Assembly: GCA_030835405.1 (NCBI GenBank)
Contig: JAURPG010000070.1
Coordinates: 1-57,417, forward strand
Source: Gammaproteobacteria bacterium
GTDB taxonomy: Bacteria > Pseudomonadota > Gammaproteobacteria > Eutrophobiales > Eutrophobiaceae
DNA: 57,417 bases
Reading direction: 5' to 3'
A program made the position numbers and the translations under genes. Shown one piece after another: positions 8,723 through 17,965 of the stretch. Under the pieces are notes generated by a model. That model was not told the origin of the DNA. It saw only the letters and a program-made list of their open reading frames with translations, and searched no databases. Position 1 is the stretch's first letter. Each line of letters begins with the position of its first letter.

Positions 8723-10565
8723 CTATTCAGCCACTAAACCAACCTGCTGTATTTGCCGAGACGGACCATTCAGTGATTCCGTCAACCTCACCAATGAGAG
8801 AAACTCACTTCTATAACCAAACGGGTCATCTCCCCGAGCATCCCGTGCCAGGTCTTGCACGTCCTCATAGTCAAACTCTCCAGTTTGTTCGCCACCACGA
8901 AGTAGCTGACTGAACGCAGCCACCGCAGCGGCAAATCTGAAGTCCGTTGTGGCGTCATCAATGGAATCGATCATCTCACTCCTGTTTATCTGCCATTCCA
9001 GCAGTTTACTGGTATTAGCAACGGGATCTTTGTACCTTAGCTTAAGATATGCCAGCTCAGATGAACTAGCAGATACTACGGTGTCATCCTGGTATCGCAA
9101 GGGGTCTACTTTTTGTCCCCCACTTCCCACCAGAGCAATCTCATAGATGGCAGTCACGCTATGTCCAGCACCGATTTCCCCAGCATCCACATTGTCATTA
9201 TTGAAATCTTCCCGATTCAAGGAACGATTTTTCATAACCGATTAATCTATACTCCGCTACCAGGGCCGGATTAAATTCGATTTGAATCTTCACATCCCTG
9301 GCAATGGTCAACATGGTGGACCCCATTTCGTCTATCAACACTTTCCTGGCCTCGTTGAGTGAATCGATATAGGCATAGTTTCCATTACCAATGTCCGCCA
9401 GTTGTTCCATTAATCCGTCATTATAATTACCTGCACCAAACCCCAGGGTAGTGAGGGCTATACCAGTTTCACGTTTACGTTTAATGATATCTTTTAACTG
9501 CTCGAGGTTAACTGTTCCGACATTAAAATCTCCATCCGTGGCAAGTATTACCCGATTAATCCCATTTTTCTTAAACCCCTGCTCTGCCATGGCATAGGCC
9601 AGTTCGATACCGGCTGCGCCATTTGTAGAACCTCCGGCTGTGAGGCTGTCCAGGGCCGTCATAATCTTTACCGTTTCAAAACCAGAAGTGGGTTCAAGCA
9701 CCACTCCCGATGCCCCGGCATAGACCACCAGGGAAACCGTATCCTGTTTCCGAAGTTGCCTGGTTAATAGTTTTAATGAGGTCTTTAATAACTCCAGCTT
9801 GTTGGCTACCTGCATGGACCCCGATACATCCACCAGGAATACCAGGTTGGCAGGGGGCAGGTCCTCTCGGTCCTGCTCGTATCCCTTGATACCGATATGC
9901 AATAATCGCATATCCGGGTTCCAGGGAGTGACTGAAATTTCCTTATGCACTGAAAATGGTGCGGAAGGCTCCGCCTGTTTCGGGTAATCGTAGGTAAAAT
10001 AATTTATAAATTCCTCACTTCTTACCGCATCGTACCTGGGCAATTGCCCATTGTTTATCATCCTTCGCATCACAGAATAAGACCCGGTATCCACATCTAT
10101 ACTGAAAGTCGAGACCGGTTCTTCAACGACACGTTTGACAGGGTTATTATCAAAATGAAGATAATTTTCCCGGTCGAGTGATTCTAATGGCATACGTATA
10201 GCAGACATAGACTGGTCATACATTTCATATGCCGAGCGGTTTGGTATGGTTGGATATATGGCATCCACATCTTTACTGGCAATGGCAAATTCTTCCATTT
10301 GCCCATTTATAATTGCCCCCTGTTGATTCGCAACAGGACCTGAGCCGGTATTATCTGTTGATGCCTGAAAACGCTGGTCTGAGACTATGATTTCATTTGT
10401 CTGTAGCGTCGATTTCCTGATGTGCGTTTCCGATTGACCTGCCGTGATGGTTGCATGTGTGCCGTTTGTATTGTGAGTGAGTTCCCGTTGTGGGTCTGTC
10501 ACCGAACAGCCGATGAGAAATATCAAGAAGCCGAATAGAATTAATATTTGGGTTTGCCTGCACAT
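8723..10565 (-). pseudogene. YfbK-like VWA lipoprotein (DUF3520 C-terminus), frameshifted
   Basis: Two overlapping frames together give one YfbK-family protein. The first part has a lipoprotein signal (lipobox LIGC, about residue 20 from the chosen start), the VWA-associated segment, and a VWA domain with the MIDAS residues DVSGS, GGST and ATDGD all present. The second part is the C-terminal DUF3520-type domain ending near 8723. The frames meet at 9228-9232, a run of five A on the coding strand: with four A the protein reads LIGYE-NRSLNREDF without a break. The start is the ATG at 10565 with CAGGAG seven bases upstream. It precedes an ECF sigma factor, a common partner of YfbK-like genes. As written the product would lose its C-terminal domain; a sequencing error in the A run is equally possible. 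Confidence 0.85.
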
Positions 10566-10610
10566 TGCATTCTCCTGTTTGCATTGGTTCAAGGATACGA
10601 ATTAATCCTA

Positions 10611-10639
10611 TAAACGGGAGAAATTAAAAAAGGGGTTAA
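10611..10639 (-). promoter_or_regulatory. Candidate ECF-type promoter before the VWA/sigma operon
   Basis: On the minus strand, TTAACCCC (10632-10639) and CGTTTA (10611-10616) are separated so that AACC and CGTTT are 17 bases apart. This is the usual form of ECF sigma promoters (AAC-type -35, CGT-type -10). It lies about 45 bases before the VWA start, consistent with autoregulation of the downstream ECF sigma factor. Motif match by eye only. Confidence 0.4.
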
Positions 10640-10653
10640 GCTATAATGATAAT

Positions 10654-11532
10654 TTAGCCGATCAGGCGTTTTTCACCGGTAAATGCATTGGTCAAAAATT
10701 CCATCAACGCCTTGATTCTGCCTGAGAATCTTAAGTCCGGATGAGTCAAAAGCCATAAATCTGAGCCATCACCTGGTGTAAATGCCATCAGCTTTGTTAA
10801 TTTTTTGTCAACCTGATCTACTGGTAATACCACCAAACCCATTCCCGTTTCTGCCTGCTTTGCCATGGCATTGAGAGTACTGGCCCGCGATACAATCTGT
10901 TCATCGCGAACATTTTTATGGAACCAGTTAAACGCTGCTATATATAACAAACCAGGATCGGGTCCAATCCAGTCAAAGTTATTGATATCTTTTATGGTGC
11001 TTATCTTTCCTGCCCGTCGCAGGTATTTTGAATTGCCATAGATAAACCAGGACAGAGACAAGACCCTGCGCCCTACCAGGTAATCAGGTGGTTGCTTCGT
11101 CGCCCTGATGGCGATGTCCGCTTCACGGCGATTAAGATCCAGATCGGAATTGGAGACAATTACAGATACCCTAATCTGTGGATGAATTTTATGGAACTGT
11201 TCCAGGTACGCTGGCAGGTATTCATAGGCTATATTCTCCGGTGCAGTAACCCTGACCTCACCTTGTAGTGACGTGTCTTTACCCGCCAGTATCCGTTCAG
11301 CAGCATCGGCCTCCTGCTCAATACGCTGTGCGTGCACCAGCAGTTCTTCGCCGGCGGGGGTCAACTGGTAACCATCATGGAGGCGCTCAAATAACCGGCA
11401 ATTAAGTTGTTCTTCCAGCAAATGTAAACGGCGATAAATGGTGCTGTGATTGGCATTACGCTGCACGGCAGCAGCGGACAGGTTTCCTGCCCGTGCAATG
11501 GCGAGAAAGTCGTTAATTAGGTCCAGATTCAT
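10654..11532 (-). CDS. LysR-family transcriptional regulator
   Basis: A 292-residue LysR-type regulator. The N-terminal winged helix-turn-helix is intact (DFLAIARAGNLSAAAVQRN, STIYRRLHLLEEQLNCRLFE), followed by the periplasmic-binding-like effector domain (EVRVTAPENIAYEYLPAYLE onward). The start is the ATG at 11532, directly before the DNA-binding domain; an in-frame start 29 codons further upstream would run through the operator region. It is divergent from a DoxX-family gene with 117 bases between them, which is the common arrangement for a LysR regulator controlling its neighbour. The inducer is unknown. Confidence 0.92.
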   Translation of the reverse strand: MNLDLINDFLAIARAGNLSAAAVQRNANHSTIYRRLHLLEEQLNCRLFERLHDGYQLTPAGEELLVHAQRIEQEADAAERILAGKDTSLQGEVRVTAPENIAYEYLPAYLEQFHKIHPQIRVSVIVSNSDLDLNRREADIAIRATKQPPDYLVGRRVLSLSWFIYGNSKYLRRAGKISTIKDINNFDWIGPDPGLLYIAAFNWFHKNVRDEQIVSRASTLNAMAKQAETGMGLVVLPVDQVDKKLTKLMAFTPGDGSDLWLLTHPDLRFSGRIKALMEFLTNAFTGEKRLIG

Positions 11533-11536
11533 ATCT

Positions 11537-11592
11537 TTGCATTTATGCAATTTTAATTTGCATAATTTACTATTTATTTTGCTTTTTTGCAA
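11537..11592. promoter_or_regulatory. Inverted repeat and half-sites between LysR and DoxX genes
   Basis: TTGCAT-TT-ATGCAA (11537-11550) is a perfect 6-2-6 inverted repeat just upstream of the LysR start codon. Additional TTGCAT (11558-11563) and TTGCAA (11587-11592) half-sites follow toward DoxX. The first repeat contains the T-N11-A pattern expected for LysR sites. Probably the autoregulatory and activating site of the LysR protein. Confidence 0.5.
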
Positions 11593-11649
11593 TTCTATAC
11601 TTTCCCTGTCTGATGCCAATCTGGTATCACAACCTAAAAGGAGAGAAAC

Positions 11650-12075
11650 ATGAATGAACGAGAATTAAATCAATATGGTGTATTTATATTGCGGGTGTCG
11701 TTGGGCATCATACTCATTGCCCACAGTGTCTACCTGAAAATGATGGTCTTTACCCTGCCTGGGACCGCACAGTTTTTCACCAGTATCGGCCTTCCGGGTA
11801 TCCTGGCTTATCTGGTGTTCGCCGTAGAAGCCATTGCCGGCATTGCTTTAATACTGGGGTTTAAGACACGCTGGTTTGCCGCTCTTACCGTACCGGTATT
11901 ACTGGGTGCCACCTGGGCCCATTTTGGTGCCGGCTGGTTATTTACCAACCCTAATGGAGGCTGGGAGTATCCTGCATTTTTGAGTATGGCCGCGGCGGCA
12001 TAGGCCCTGCTGGGAGACGGTGCATTTGCACTCAGACTGTCTTATCCCGTTAACAGACAGGCGATAGCCGCCTGA
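11650..12075 (+). pseudogene. DoxX-family membrane protein with in-frame TAG
   Basis: The protein starts with AGGAGA eight bases before ATG and encodes a four-helix DoxX membrane protein: ILRVSLGIILIAHS, then YLVFAVEAIAGIALILGF, and GWEYPAFLSMAAAA. A TAG at 12001-12003 interrupts the last helix; the same frame continues ALLGDGAFAL, a hallmark of DoxX C-termini, and ends with TGA 12073-12075. In relatives the interrupted position is commonly Gln, so a CAG-to-TAG change is the simplest explanation. The stopped form has 117 residues rather than 141 and would lack most of the fourth helix. Divergent from a LysR regulator. Cellular role of DoxX proteins of this type is uncertain; redox or respiratory functions are suggested for the family. 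Confidence 0.8.
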
Positions 12076-12087
12076 TCAATAATAACA

Positions 12088-12111
12088 GCCGGGATGTGAA
12101 TACATCCCGGC
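12088..12111. terminator. Hairpin after the DoxX gene
   Basis: GCCGGGATGT-GAAT-ACATCCCGGC is a perfect 10-bp stem with a four-base loop, 13 bases after the DoxX stop. There is no T run after it on the plus strand, so it is a weak intrinsic terminator or an mRNA-stabilising end. It also lies just past the end of the convergent MsrA remnant. Confidence 0.5.
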
Positions 12112-12117
12112 CTATGA

Positions 12118-12368
12118 TTACTTTACCGTGGCTTTATCACCCCAAATCACTTCAAACCTCACATCCCTTCCACAGGAATAATACTAGAAATAATATTTGA
12201 GTGGGCTTCTTCCAGTTTTTCAAAATCAGATTCCACACACCAGGAACATCCACAGGCAAAATAGGCAGTATCTGCCATTAATTTGATGGGAAAGATATCC
12301 GCGACAATAAGCAAAGCGAGATAAAGGCAAATGTCATTGAAATCATGTACTAGGTTGTGAACGGGCAT
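12118..12368 (-). pseudogene. msrA: Internally deleted MsrA (methionine sulfoxide reductase) remnant
   Basis: The frame reading leftward from 12368 contains AYFACGCSWCVESDFEKLE, which matches the MsrA active-site region (A-x-F-A-G-G-C-F-W-C-V-E-S-D-F-E-K-L) with G-to-C and F-to-S changes, and then breaks off after SNIIS where a G-Y-x-G-G motif should follow. In the next frame a tail CGRDVRFEVIWGDKATVK reads to TAA at 12118-12120 and resembles the MsrA C-terminus. The roughly 130 residues between are absent, so a deletion joined the two ends. The hydrophobic part before the active site suggests an exported form. Not expected to be functional. The N-terminal match is strong, the C-terminal match is tentative. 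Confidence 0.6.
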
Positions 12369-12529
12369 CTGTTACATCCTCTTATCCCATTTGTTCCCTT
12401 TTTTCTATTATTTTATGTATGGTTAGCACAATTAAGATAAGTCTCTATTGATTTATATCATTGGTACTACTGTATCTATTAGCTAGACTAGCGGTATAGA
12501 TCTCTTTTTCTATTAACACGATTGGATAG

Positions 12530-14317
12530 ATGAAACTAACTGAATTCCTAAATCTTCTTGGTTCACTTGGCCTGTTTCTATATGGCATGAAGGTCATGAG
12601 TGATGCTTTGATGCAGCTTGCCGGGGATAAATTACGAAAAATATTGACCCGGTTAATTTCAAACCGGTTCAAAGGAGTCCTTATGGGCCTGTTCATTACG
12701 GGAGTCATCCAGTCCTCCTCTGCTACCACCTTAATGGTTGTCAGTTTTGTAAATGCTCAACTCCTCAGCCTGACGGAAGCCATAAGCATAATCATGGGAG
12801 CCAATATTGGCACAACCTTTACTGCATGGCTGATTACCTTGTTGGGATTCAAGATCAAAATCAGTTCTATCGCGATCCCAATCGTATTCGTTGGCTTGAT
12901 TTTTTATCTTAAGAAAAATAATAAATACAATAATCTTGGAAGCTTTATTATCGGCTTTGCATTACTTTTCATCGGACTGGAATTCATGAAAGATGCCATG
13001 ACAGGCATAGAAAATAGTCCAGGTTTATATGAATTCTTTCAGCAAAATTCGAACCGTGGATTTGCAGGCATCCTGATATTCATTGTAATCGGTTCTATCC
13101 TGACACTTGTCTTGCAATCATCCAGTGCCACCATGGCCATCACGCTGGTAGCCGCAAGTCAGGGCGTCATCAACTTTGAGGCTGCCGCCGCCATGGTATT
13201 AGGAGAGAACATCGGCACCACCATTACTGCCAACCTGGCAGCCTTTGTGTCTAATACAGAAGCCAGGCGTGCTGCGCTTGCGCATTTCATATTTAACTCC
13301 ATCGGGGTCATCTGGATACTTTTACTATTTACACCTTATCTGGCATTGGTTGATAATTTTGCCAATGCATTTATGTCTGCCTCACCATTAACAATTGCGA
13401 CGGATATCCCCATTGGCTTATCTATATTTCACAGCTCGTTTAATATACTAAACACACTGATGCTTATCGGCTTCATTCACTTTATAGCCAGAATTGTCGT
13501 TTATTTCATCCCAGATAAACCAGTATCTGAACCAGTATTCTCCACGTCAAAGTTTTTAACGAAACAATCCTTAAGTTACCCGGAAACAGCAATTAAGGCA
13601 TTGCTGGATGAGACCAGGCGGTTATATCAGGAGGCCGTCATTGAAGCGATTGCCCACAGCCTGGGAGTACATCGTAAAGATATCATCACTGATATCCCTG
13701 TCCGGCAAATAGTAGAACAGCGTGGTCATCCAGGAATAAAGCATAAAACCTTTATTAGAACCCGCATCCAGCCAATTTATACTGAAGTACTGGATTACGC
13801 CTCGGAGATTCAGGAAAAATTTTCTCTTACAAAAGAAGATAATGATAGAGTCACGCGGCTAAAAAAAGTCCATCGTGATGCATTGGATATCCTGGCCCAT
13901 ATCAAAACGCTGAAAAAGGAAATCTCAAAACACTCAAAAGATAATAATCCTGTATTGAATAATGAATACCTGGAATTGAAGTGTGCGGTTATTGAACTTC
14001 TCAGGTTGTTTTTAAAAGAAAATGATGCGCTGTTTATAGAAAATAGTGACACACTACTGAAAGGCGTGCAGAGCAAGGCGGAAACTGAAGATGCCAATCT
14101 GATTCTTGGCATTGACAGGTTGATTCGCGGTCATAAAATCACACCGGATGAGGGTGTCTCGCTGATTACCTGCAGTGCATCTGTACTGGAGATATACAGA
14201 TTAATGATCAAAGCAGCGAAATACCTTGCCGTAATCGGTTCAGGATACGATCAACTGGAACAGACAGTCCTGAACGAGGAGCAGGACATCAACAAACATG
14301 TTGATGAGGCCGCATAA
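12530..14317 (+). CDS. Na/Pi cotransporter family protein with PhoU-like domain
   Basis: A 595-residue NptA/YjbB-type phosphate transporter. The two inverted repeats of the Na/Pi family are clear, each with a QSSSAT motif (about 61-67 and 196-202) followed by a G-x-N-I-G-T-T loop (MGANIGTTFTAW and LGENIGTTITAN). About nine hydrophobic segments occupy 1-330. From about 350 the protein is a soluble helical PhoU-like region. Length agrees with the long bacterial subfamily. It probably moves inorganic phosphate with sodium; export as well as import is known for this family. It stands alone on its strand, with 161 bases before it, and no pho box could be confirmed. Confidence 0.92.
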   Translation: MKLTEFLNLLGSLGLFLYGMKVMSDALMQLAGDKLRKILTRLISNRFKGVLMGLFITGVIQSSSATTLMVVSFVNAQLLSLTEAISIIMGANIGTTFTAWLITLLGFKIKISSIAIPIVFVGLIFYLKKNNKYNNLGSFIIGFALLFIGLEFMKDAMTGIENSPGLYEFFQQNSNRGFAGILIFIVIGSILTLVLQSSSATMAITLVAASQGVINFEAAAAMVLGENIGTTITANLAAFVSNTEARRAALAHFIFNSIGVIWILLLFTPYLALVDNFANAFMSASPLTIATDIPIGLSIFHSSFNILNTLMLIGFIHFIARIVVYFIPDKPVSEPVFSTSKFLTKQSLSYPETAIKALLDETRRLYQEAVIEAIAHSLGVHRKDIITDIPVRQIVEQRGHPGIKHKTFIRTRIQPIYTEVLDYASEIQEKFSLTKEDNDRVTRLKKVHRDALDILAHIKTLKKEISKHSKDNNPVLNNEYLELKCAVIELLRLFLKENDALFIENSDTLLKGVQSKAETEDANLILGIDRLIRGHKITPDEGVSLITCSASVLEIYRLMIKAAKYLAVIGSGYDQLEQTVLNEEQDINKHVDEAA

Positions 14318-14337
14318 TATGCAGCAAATGATTAATT

Positions 14338-15249
14338 TTATCTTGGTGGAAGATCCACCAGCTCTCTTGTTAAACGATCCAGTTCCTTTCTTGCCACCGG
14401 GTCATAGGCTTGGTCATGGGCCCGTCCTTCATTCAAACCTTCGAAATATAAACCGGATCTGCCTTCAAGCGATAGCGAGGCGGCAAGATTCATCACCGCA
14501 TCTGCGCCTTCATCCACCGTAGTCCTCGCTGGACGGTCCATTTGCGACACCATGGTAGTATTCATCATGGAGGCCGGGTGCAAGGTATTGAATATGACAC
14601 CTGTGCCTTCCAGTAATTCAGCAGTGTAAAATGTATGCAGGACCTGGGCCAGTTTGCTACGGTGATATGTGGCCCTGCCGCTGAAATAGTGTTCCAACAT
14701 TATATCGCCAAAGTTCACCGGACTTTGGGCGCGTGATGCCACATTAATAATTCGCGACGGTGCACTGCCTTTTATCAACGGCAGCAGTAGATCTGTCAGT
14801 AAGTAATGAGACAGGTAATTCACCTGCAAGACCAATTCATATCCATCCTGACTGACCCGTCGTTCTCCTCCGGCAAAGCCTGAGCCCAGGCCAGCATTAT
14901 TGATAAGGATATGAAGTTGTTCATTGTCACGTTTAATATCATCTGCCAGTTTTCTGATATTATCCAGCGCACCAAAATCTGCCTGGTAAAACCGGGCACT
15001 ACCGGGACCATCATTAATAATCTTTTCAACCTCGGAACCACGCTCTGAATTTCGTCCATGTATAAGGACATGGGCACCCAGTTCACCAAGACGAATCGCC
15101 ACCTCCCTGCCCAGGCCATCCGTCGATCCCGTTATCATTACCGTTTTACCTGCCATGGAAGGGTAAACAGAAGATTGCGCATATGTCTGTCCAAATAAGC
15201 CAAAAAGAATCAAAACTGAAAAGAACAGTAATTTAATCAATATTTTCAT
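14338..15249 (-). CDS. Short-chain dehydrogenase/reductase with N-terminal signal or anchor
   Basis: A 303-residue SDR protein similar in layout to retinol-dehydrogenase-like enzymes. The cofactor motif TGSTDGLG (about 41-48), NNAG, the catalytic Ser region (INVASRAQ) and Y-x-x-x-K (YHRSK) are all present. It starts with a strongly hydrophobic stretch (about 4-22) ending in YAQ, which looks like a cleavable signal peptide. Export would be odd for an NAD(P)-dependent enzyme, so the stretch may instead be an inner-membrane anchor with the enzyme domain in the cytoplasm. Convergent with the Na/Pi gene, 20 bases apart. Substrate unknown. Confidence 0.88.
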   Translation of the reverse strand: MKILIKLLFFSVLILFGLFGQTYAQSSVYPSMAGKTVMITGSTDGLGREVAIRLGELGAHVLIHGRNSERGSEVEKIINDGPGSARFYQADFGALDNIRKLADDIKRDNEQLHILINNAGLGSGFAGGERRVSQDGYELVLQVNYLSHYLLTDLLLPLIKGSAPSRIINVASRAQSPVNFGDIMLEHYFSGRATYHRSKLAQVLHTFYTAELLEGTGVIFNTLHPASMMNTTMVSQMDRPARTTVDEGADAVMNLAASLSLEGRSGLYFEGLNEGRAHDQAYDPVARKELDRLTRELVDLPPR

Positions 15250-15404
15250 CTACCTATCCCTATTAATTTAAAAAATATTCAATATAGCCCTATATACTTA
15301 CTATATTATGTTACGCATGTCACAGTATTTGTCGATTTTAATTATAGTATTACTGTAAGTTCATTAAGCCCTATATATTTATCTTTTACCCTTCGGGAGA
15401 ACCA

Positions 15405-16268
15405 ATGTTAAACAAAATTAGAACTATTTCTTTCATTTGCTGTGTCACATTTCTTTCTGGCTGTGCAACTACCGGTGGGGCTGAAAATCATGGGATTACC
15501 GGTGAGGTCCTCTGCATGATTACCGCGTCTGCTGCAGGTGCAGGAGCAGGTGCAGTGTATGATAATGAACCAGAGATCTTCATCCCCGGAGCCGTAATAG
15601 GTGGTATAATTGGTTACCTTGCCTGCCGTGAAGACGAACCAATGGCTGTGAGCCGACCGGCAGATTCAGATGGTGATGGTGGTACTGACAACAATGATCG
15701 ATGTCCCGCTACCCCAAGGGGCACACGAGTCAATTAATCTGGTTGTGAACTTGACTCTGATGGCGATGGAGTTGTTGATGGTGCCGACCGTTGTCCAGGC
15801 ACACCTAGAGGCGCTCCAGTTAACAGTTCCGGTTGTGAGCTGGACAGTGATAGTGACGGCGTTGTGAACAGGGTTGACCAATGTCCAAGTACCCCAAGAG
15901 GCCAGGCTGTAAACGAAGTCGGTTGTCACATCATATTTTGTATGCAGGGAGTTAATTTTGAATACGACAGTGCAAACCTGACCAGTGCCGCAGAAGCCAG
16001 ACTTGATGAAGCAGTGAGAATGCTACGTGAGAACAGTAGTATCAGCGTCAATCTTGAAGGCCATACAGACAGCAACGGTAGCGACACATATAATTCACAG
16101 TTGTCACAGCGTCGTGCTCAATCTGTAGTTGATTATCTCATAGATAATGGAATTCGAAGTGGCAGGTTAACCGCCATAGGTAGAGGAGAAGCTTCACCCA
16201 TAGCCACGAATGACACTTCAGCAGGGCGAGCACAAAACCGTCGAGTAGAATTTATCATTCGAAATTAA
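15405..16268 (+). pseudogene. OmpA-like lipoprotein with TSP3 repeats, in-frame TAA
   Basis: A lipoprotein signal (lipobox FLSGC) and a glycine-rich segment are followed by three DSDGDG-type calcium-binding thrombospondin-3 repeats and a C-terminal OmpA peptidoglycan-binding domain (VNFEYDSANLT, GHTDSNGSD, LSQRRAQSVVDYL, NRRVEF). TAA at 15735-15737 falls between the first and second repeat; the next repeats show VN-x-SGCELDSD at the same place, so a Gln or Ser codon was probably lost. The same frame then runs to TAA at 16266-16268. As written only a 110-residue lipoprotein is made and the OmpA domain is lost, unless translation restarts downstream. An intrinsic terminator follows directly, so the full unit was one gene. 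Confidence 0.85.
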
Positions 16269-16276
16269 ATAATTGG

Positions 16277-16309
16277 GAGACAGGGTTTACCTGTCTCTCA
16301 GAATTTTTT
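16277..16309 (+). terminator. Rho-independent terminator after the OmpA-like gene
   Basis: GAGACAGG-GTTTA-CCTGTCTC forms a perfect 8-bp stem (16277-16297), followed a few bases later by six T (16304-16309). It begins eight bases after the OmpA-like stop codon. Confidence 0.8.
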
Positions 16310-16315
16310 ACTTTG

Positions 16316-16343
16316 GAAAACTCATTAAATATACTGAGTTTTC
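16316..16343. terminator. Second hairpin between the OmpA-like and transglutaminase-like genes
   Basis: GAAAACTCA and TGAGTTTTC form a perfect 9-bp stem with a 10-base loop, just after the OmpA-like terminator. It lacks a following T run. It could be a back-up terminator or an operator for the next gene, which starts 73 bases later. Confidence 0.35.
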
Positions 16344-16415
16344 ATAATACATCTTTCAAACTTTTACCCAGCATTTTTTCTTGTGTATAGTGGTTCGTAA
16401 TGTAACGGAGCAACT

Positions 16416-17888
16416 ATGCCTGTTTTGAAATATTCCTTATTAACTGCATTTATCCTGCTACAGGGTTGTGCCGGCATATATTTCAAGAAATCTGAGCCGC
16501 CTTCCGAAATAATCAAATTTGCCCTTCATGAATGGCCTTATGAGGAATACTGGACGGGTATTGTCTTCAATGGTAGCAAGATAGGTTTCAGTCATTTGCG
16601 CATGGCTAAAGATGAAAAGCGGCCCGGGACATTTTTAATTACCTCAGAGGCCTCCATGCACTTTCGCTTTTTGGCCATCGACAAAAAAGTTAAACTGTTT
16701 TCCCGTGACTGGGTCAATCCGGATCTGACCATCAATGGATTTGTCTATGACTATGATATGGACGGCAACCAGATGAAATTATATGGCGTAGTCAGAAATA
16801 ATGTGCTGACCGTGGTGATAGATTCATCTGCCGGCCAGACAACCGAACAATATCCTCTGGCCAGGCCACTCTACCCCACCAGTGTCATCAATTTGTTTCC
16901 TGTATTTCAGGGCCTGGAAGTTGATGCGCAATATGCCTACGATGTCTATGATGGTGAATCTCAACGTATGACTACCCTGACCCAGCAGGTACAAAGCTAT
17001 GAGGCCAGTCATCTTTTTGATGGAGAAGCATTTAAGATTAAAACCAGCATGCATAGTCAGGATGTCACTACCTGGATAAATACTGCAGCAGAACCGCTAC
17101 TTGAAATGAGTATGAATGGAATATTTATTTCAGGACTGGAAAGTGAGGACATGGCCAGGCAATACCTCACCCAGGCGGCCCTCAACAAGGAAGAAACATT
17201 ATTGAATTTCAGTCTCATTAATACCGATAAACCTCTTGACCTGCCCAGGCAGACCAACATGCTGGAACTGGAACTATCAGGCACTTCAGATATGCTAGGG
17301 TTTCCCAATGATATGCGCCAACAATGTTCCGGTAGCGGTGATATAACCACTTGTCGCGTTAGTGGCAGTACCTCACCGCTGGAGATAACAGACTTCACGC
17401 GGAATTATTTAAACAGCAGTATTGCAATTCCTACACGTCATCCGACCATTTCACGAATTTCAAATGTAATTACTAAAGATATCGAATCTGACTACGATAA
17501 GCTGAGAGCGATTATGGACTGGATTCAAAGGCATATTGACCCAGTTGCTACCGATGTCTTTACCGCACTGGACGTCCTTCAACAACGCAAGGCAGAGTGC
17601 CAGGGATTCAGTTTCCTGTTCGCCTCATTCGCCCGAACTGCGGGAATACCTACCCGCGTGGTCAACGGCATCGTCTATTCAGAACAACACAATGGTTTCC
17701 TGTATCATACCTGGGTAGAAAGCCAGGTGGATGGAAACTGGCAGTCAATTGATCCAATTTTTGGGCAACTTCATGCCGATGCCACACATATAAAATTTGT
17801 TGAAGGTGAAAATACCGCTGATTTAACCCCGTTACTATCGGTGATCGGTAAATTATCTGCCCGCATAGTGAGCGCACAAACCCAATAA
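16416..17888 (+). CDS. Transglutaminase-like (protease-fold) lipoprotein
   Basis: A 490-residue protein with a lipoprotein signal (lipobox LLQGC, Cys 18). The N-terminal 320 residues are a beta-rich region of unknown family. The C-terminal 130 residues hold a transglutaminase-like domain with the catalytic triad in order: Cys395 in AECQGFSFLFASFARTAGIP, His431 in FLYHTWVES and Asp446 in SIDPIFG. Such bacterial domains are usually thiol proteases, amidases or crosslinking enzymes acting in the periplasm. The start has GGAG eight bases upstream. It is followed by the DUF1499 gene 77 bases later on the same strand, perhaps cotranscribed. Target unknown. Confidence 0.85.
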   Translation: MPVLKYSLLTAFILLQGCAGIYFKKSEPPSEIIKFALHEWPYEEYWTGIVFNGSKIGFSHLRMAKDEKRPGTFLITSEASMHFRFLAIDKKVKLFSRDWVNPDLTINGFVYDYDMDGNQMKLYGVVRNNVLTVVIDSSAGQTTEQYPLARPLYPTSVINLFPVFQGLEVDAQYAYDVYDGESQRMTTLTQQVQSYEASHLFDGEAFKIKTSMHSQDVTTWINTAAEPLLEMSMNGIFISGLESEDMARQYLTQAALNKEETLLNFSLINTDKPLDLPRQTNMLELELSGTSDMLGFPNDMRQQCSGSGDITTCRVSGSTSPLEITDFTRNYLNSSIAIPTRHPTISRISNVITKDIESDYDKLRAIMDWIQRHIDPVATDVFTALDVLQQRKAECQGFSFLFASFARTAGIPTRVVNGIVYSEQHNGFLYHTWVESQVDGNWQSIDPIFGQLHADATHIKFVEGENTADLTPLLSVIGKLSARIVSAQTQ

Positions 17889-17965
17889 AACCCGTTATAT
17901 AGTAAGCGGGGAAACAGGTATAATAGAGCCATCTATTATGTCTCTTACATTATTAAGGAGCCAAA

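Noticed and set aside
11537-11550. TTGCAT-TT-ATGCAA as another LuxO-type site
   Set aside because: The spacing between TTGCA and TGCAA is four instead of three, and it lies at the LysR gene start, so a LysR operator is more likely.
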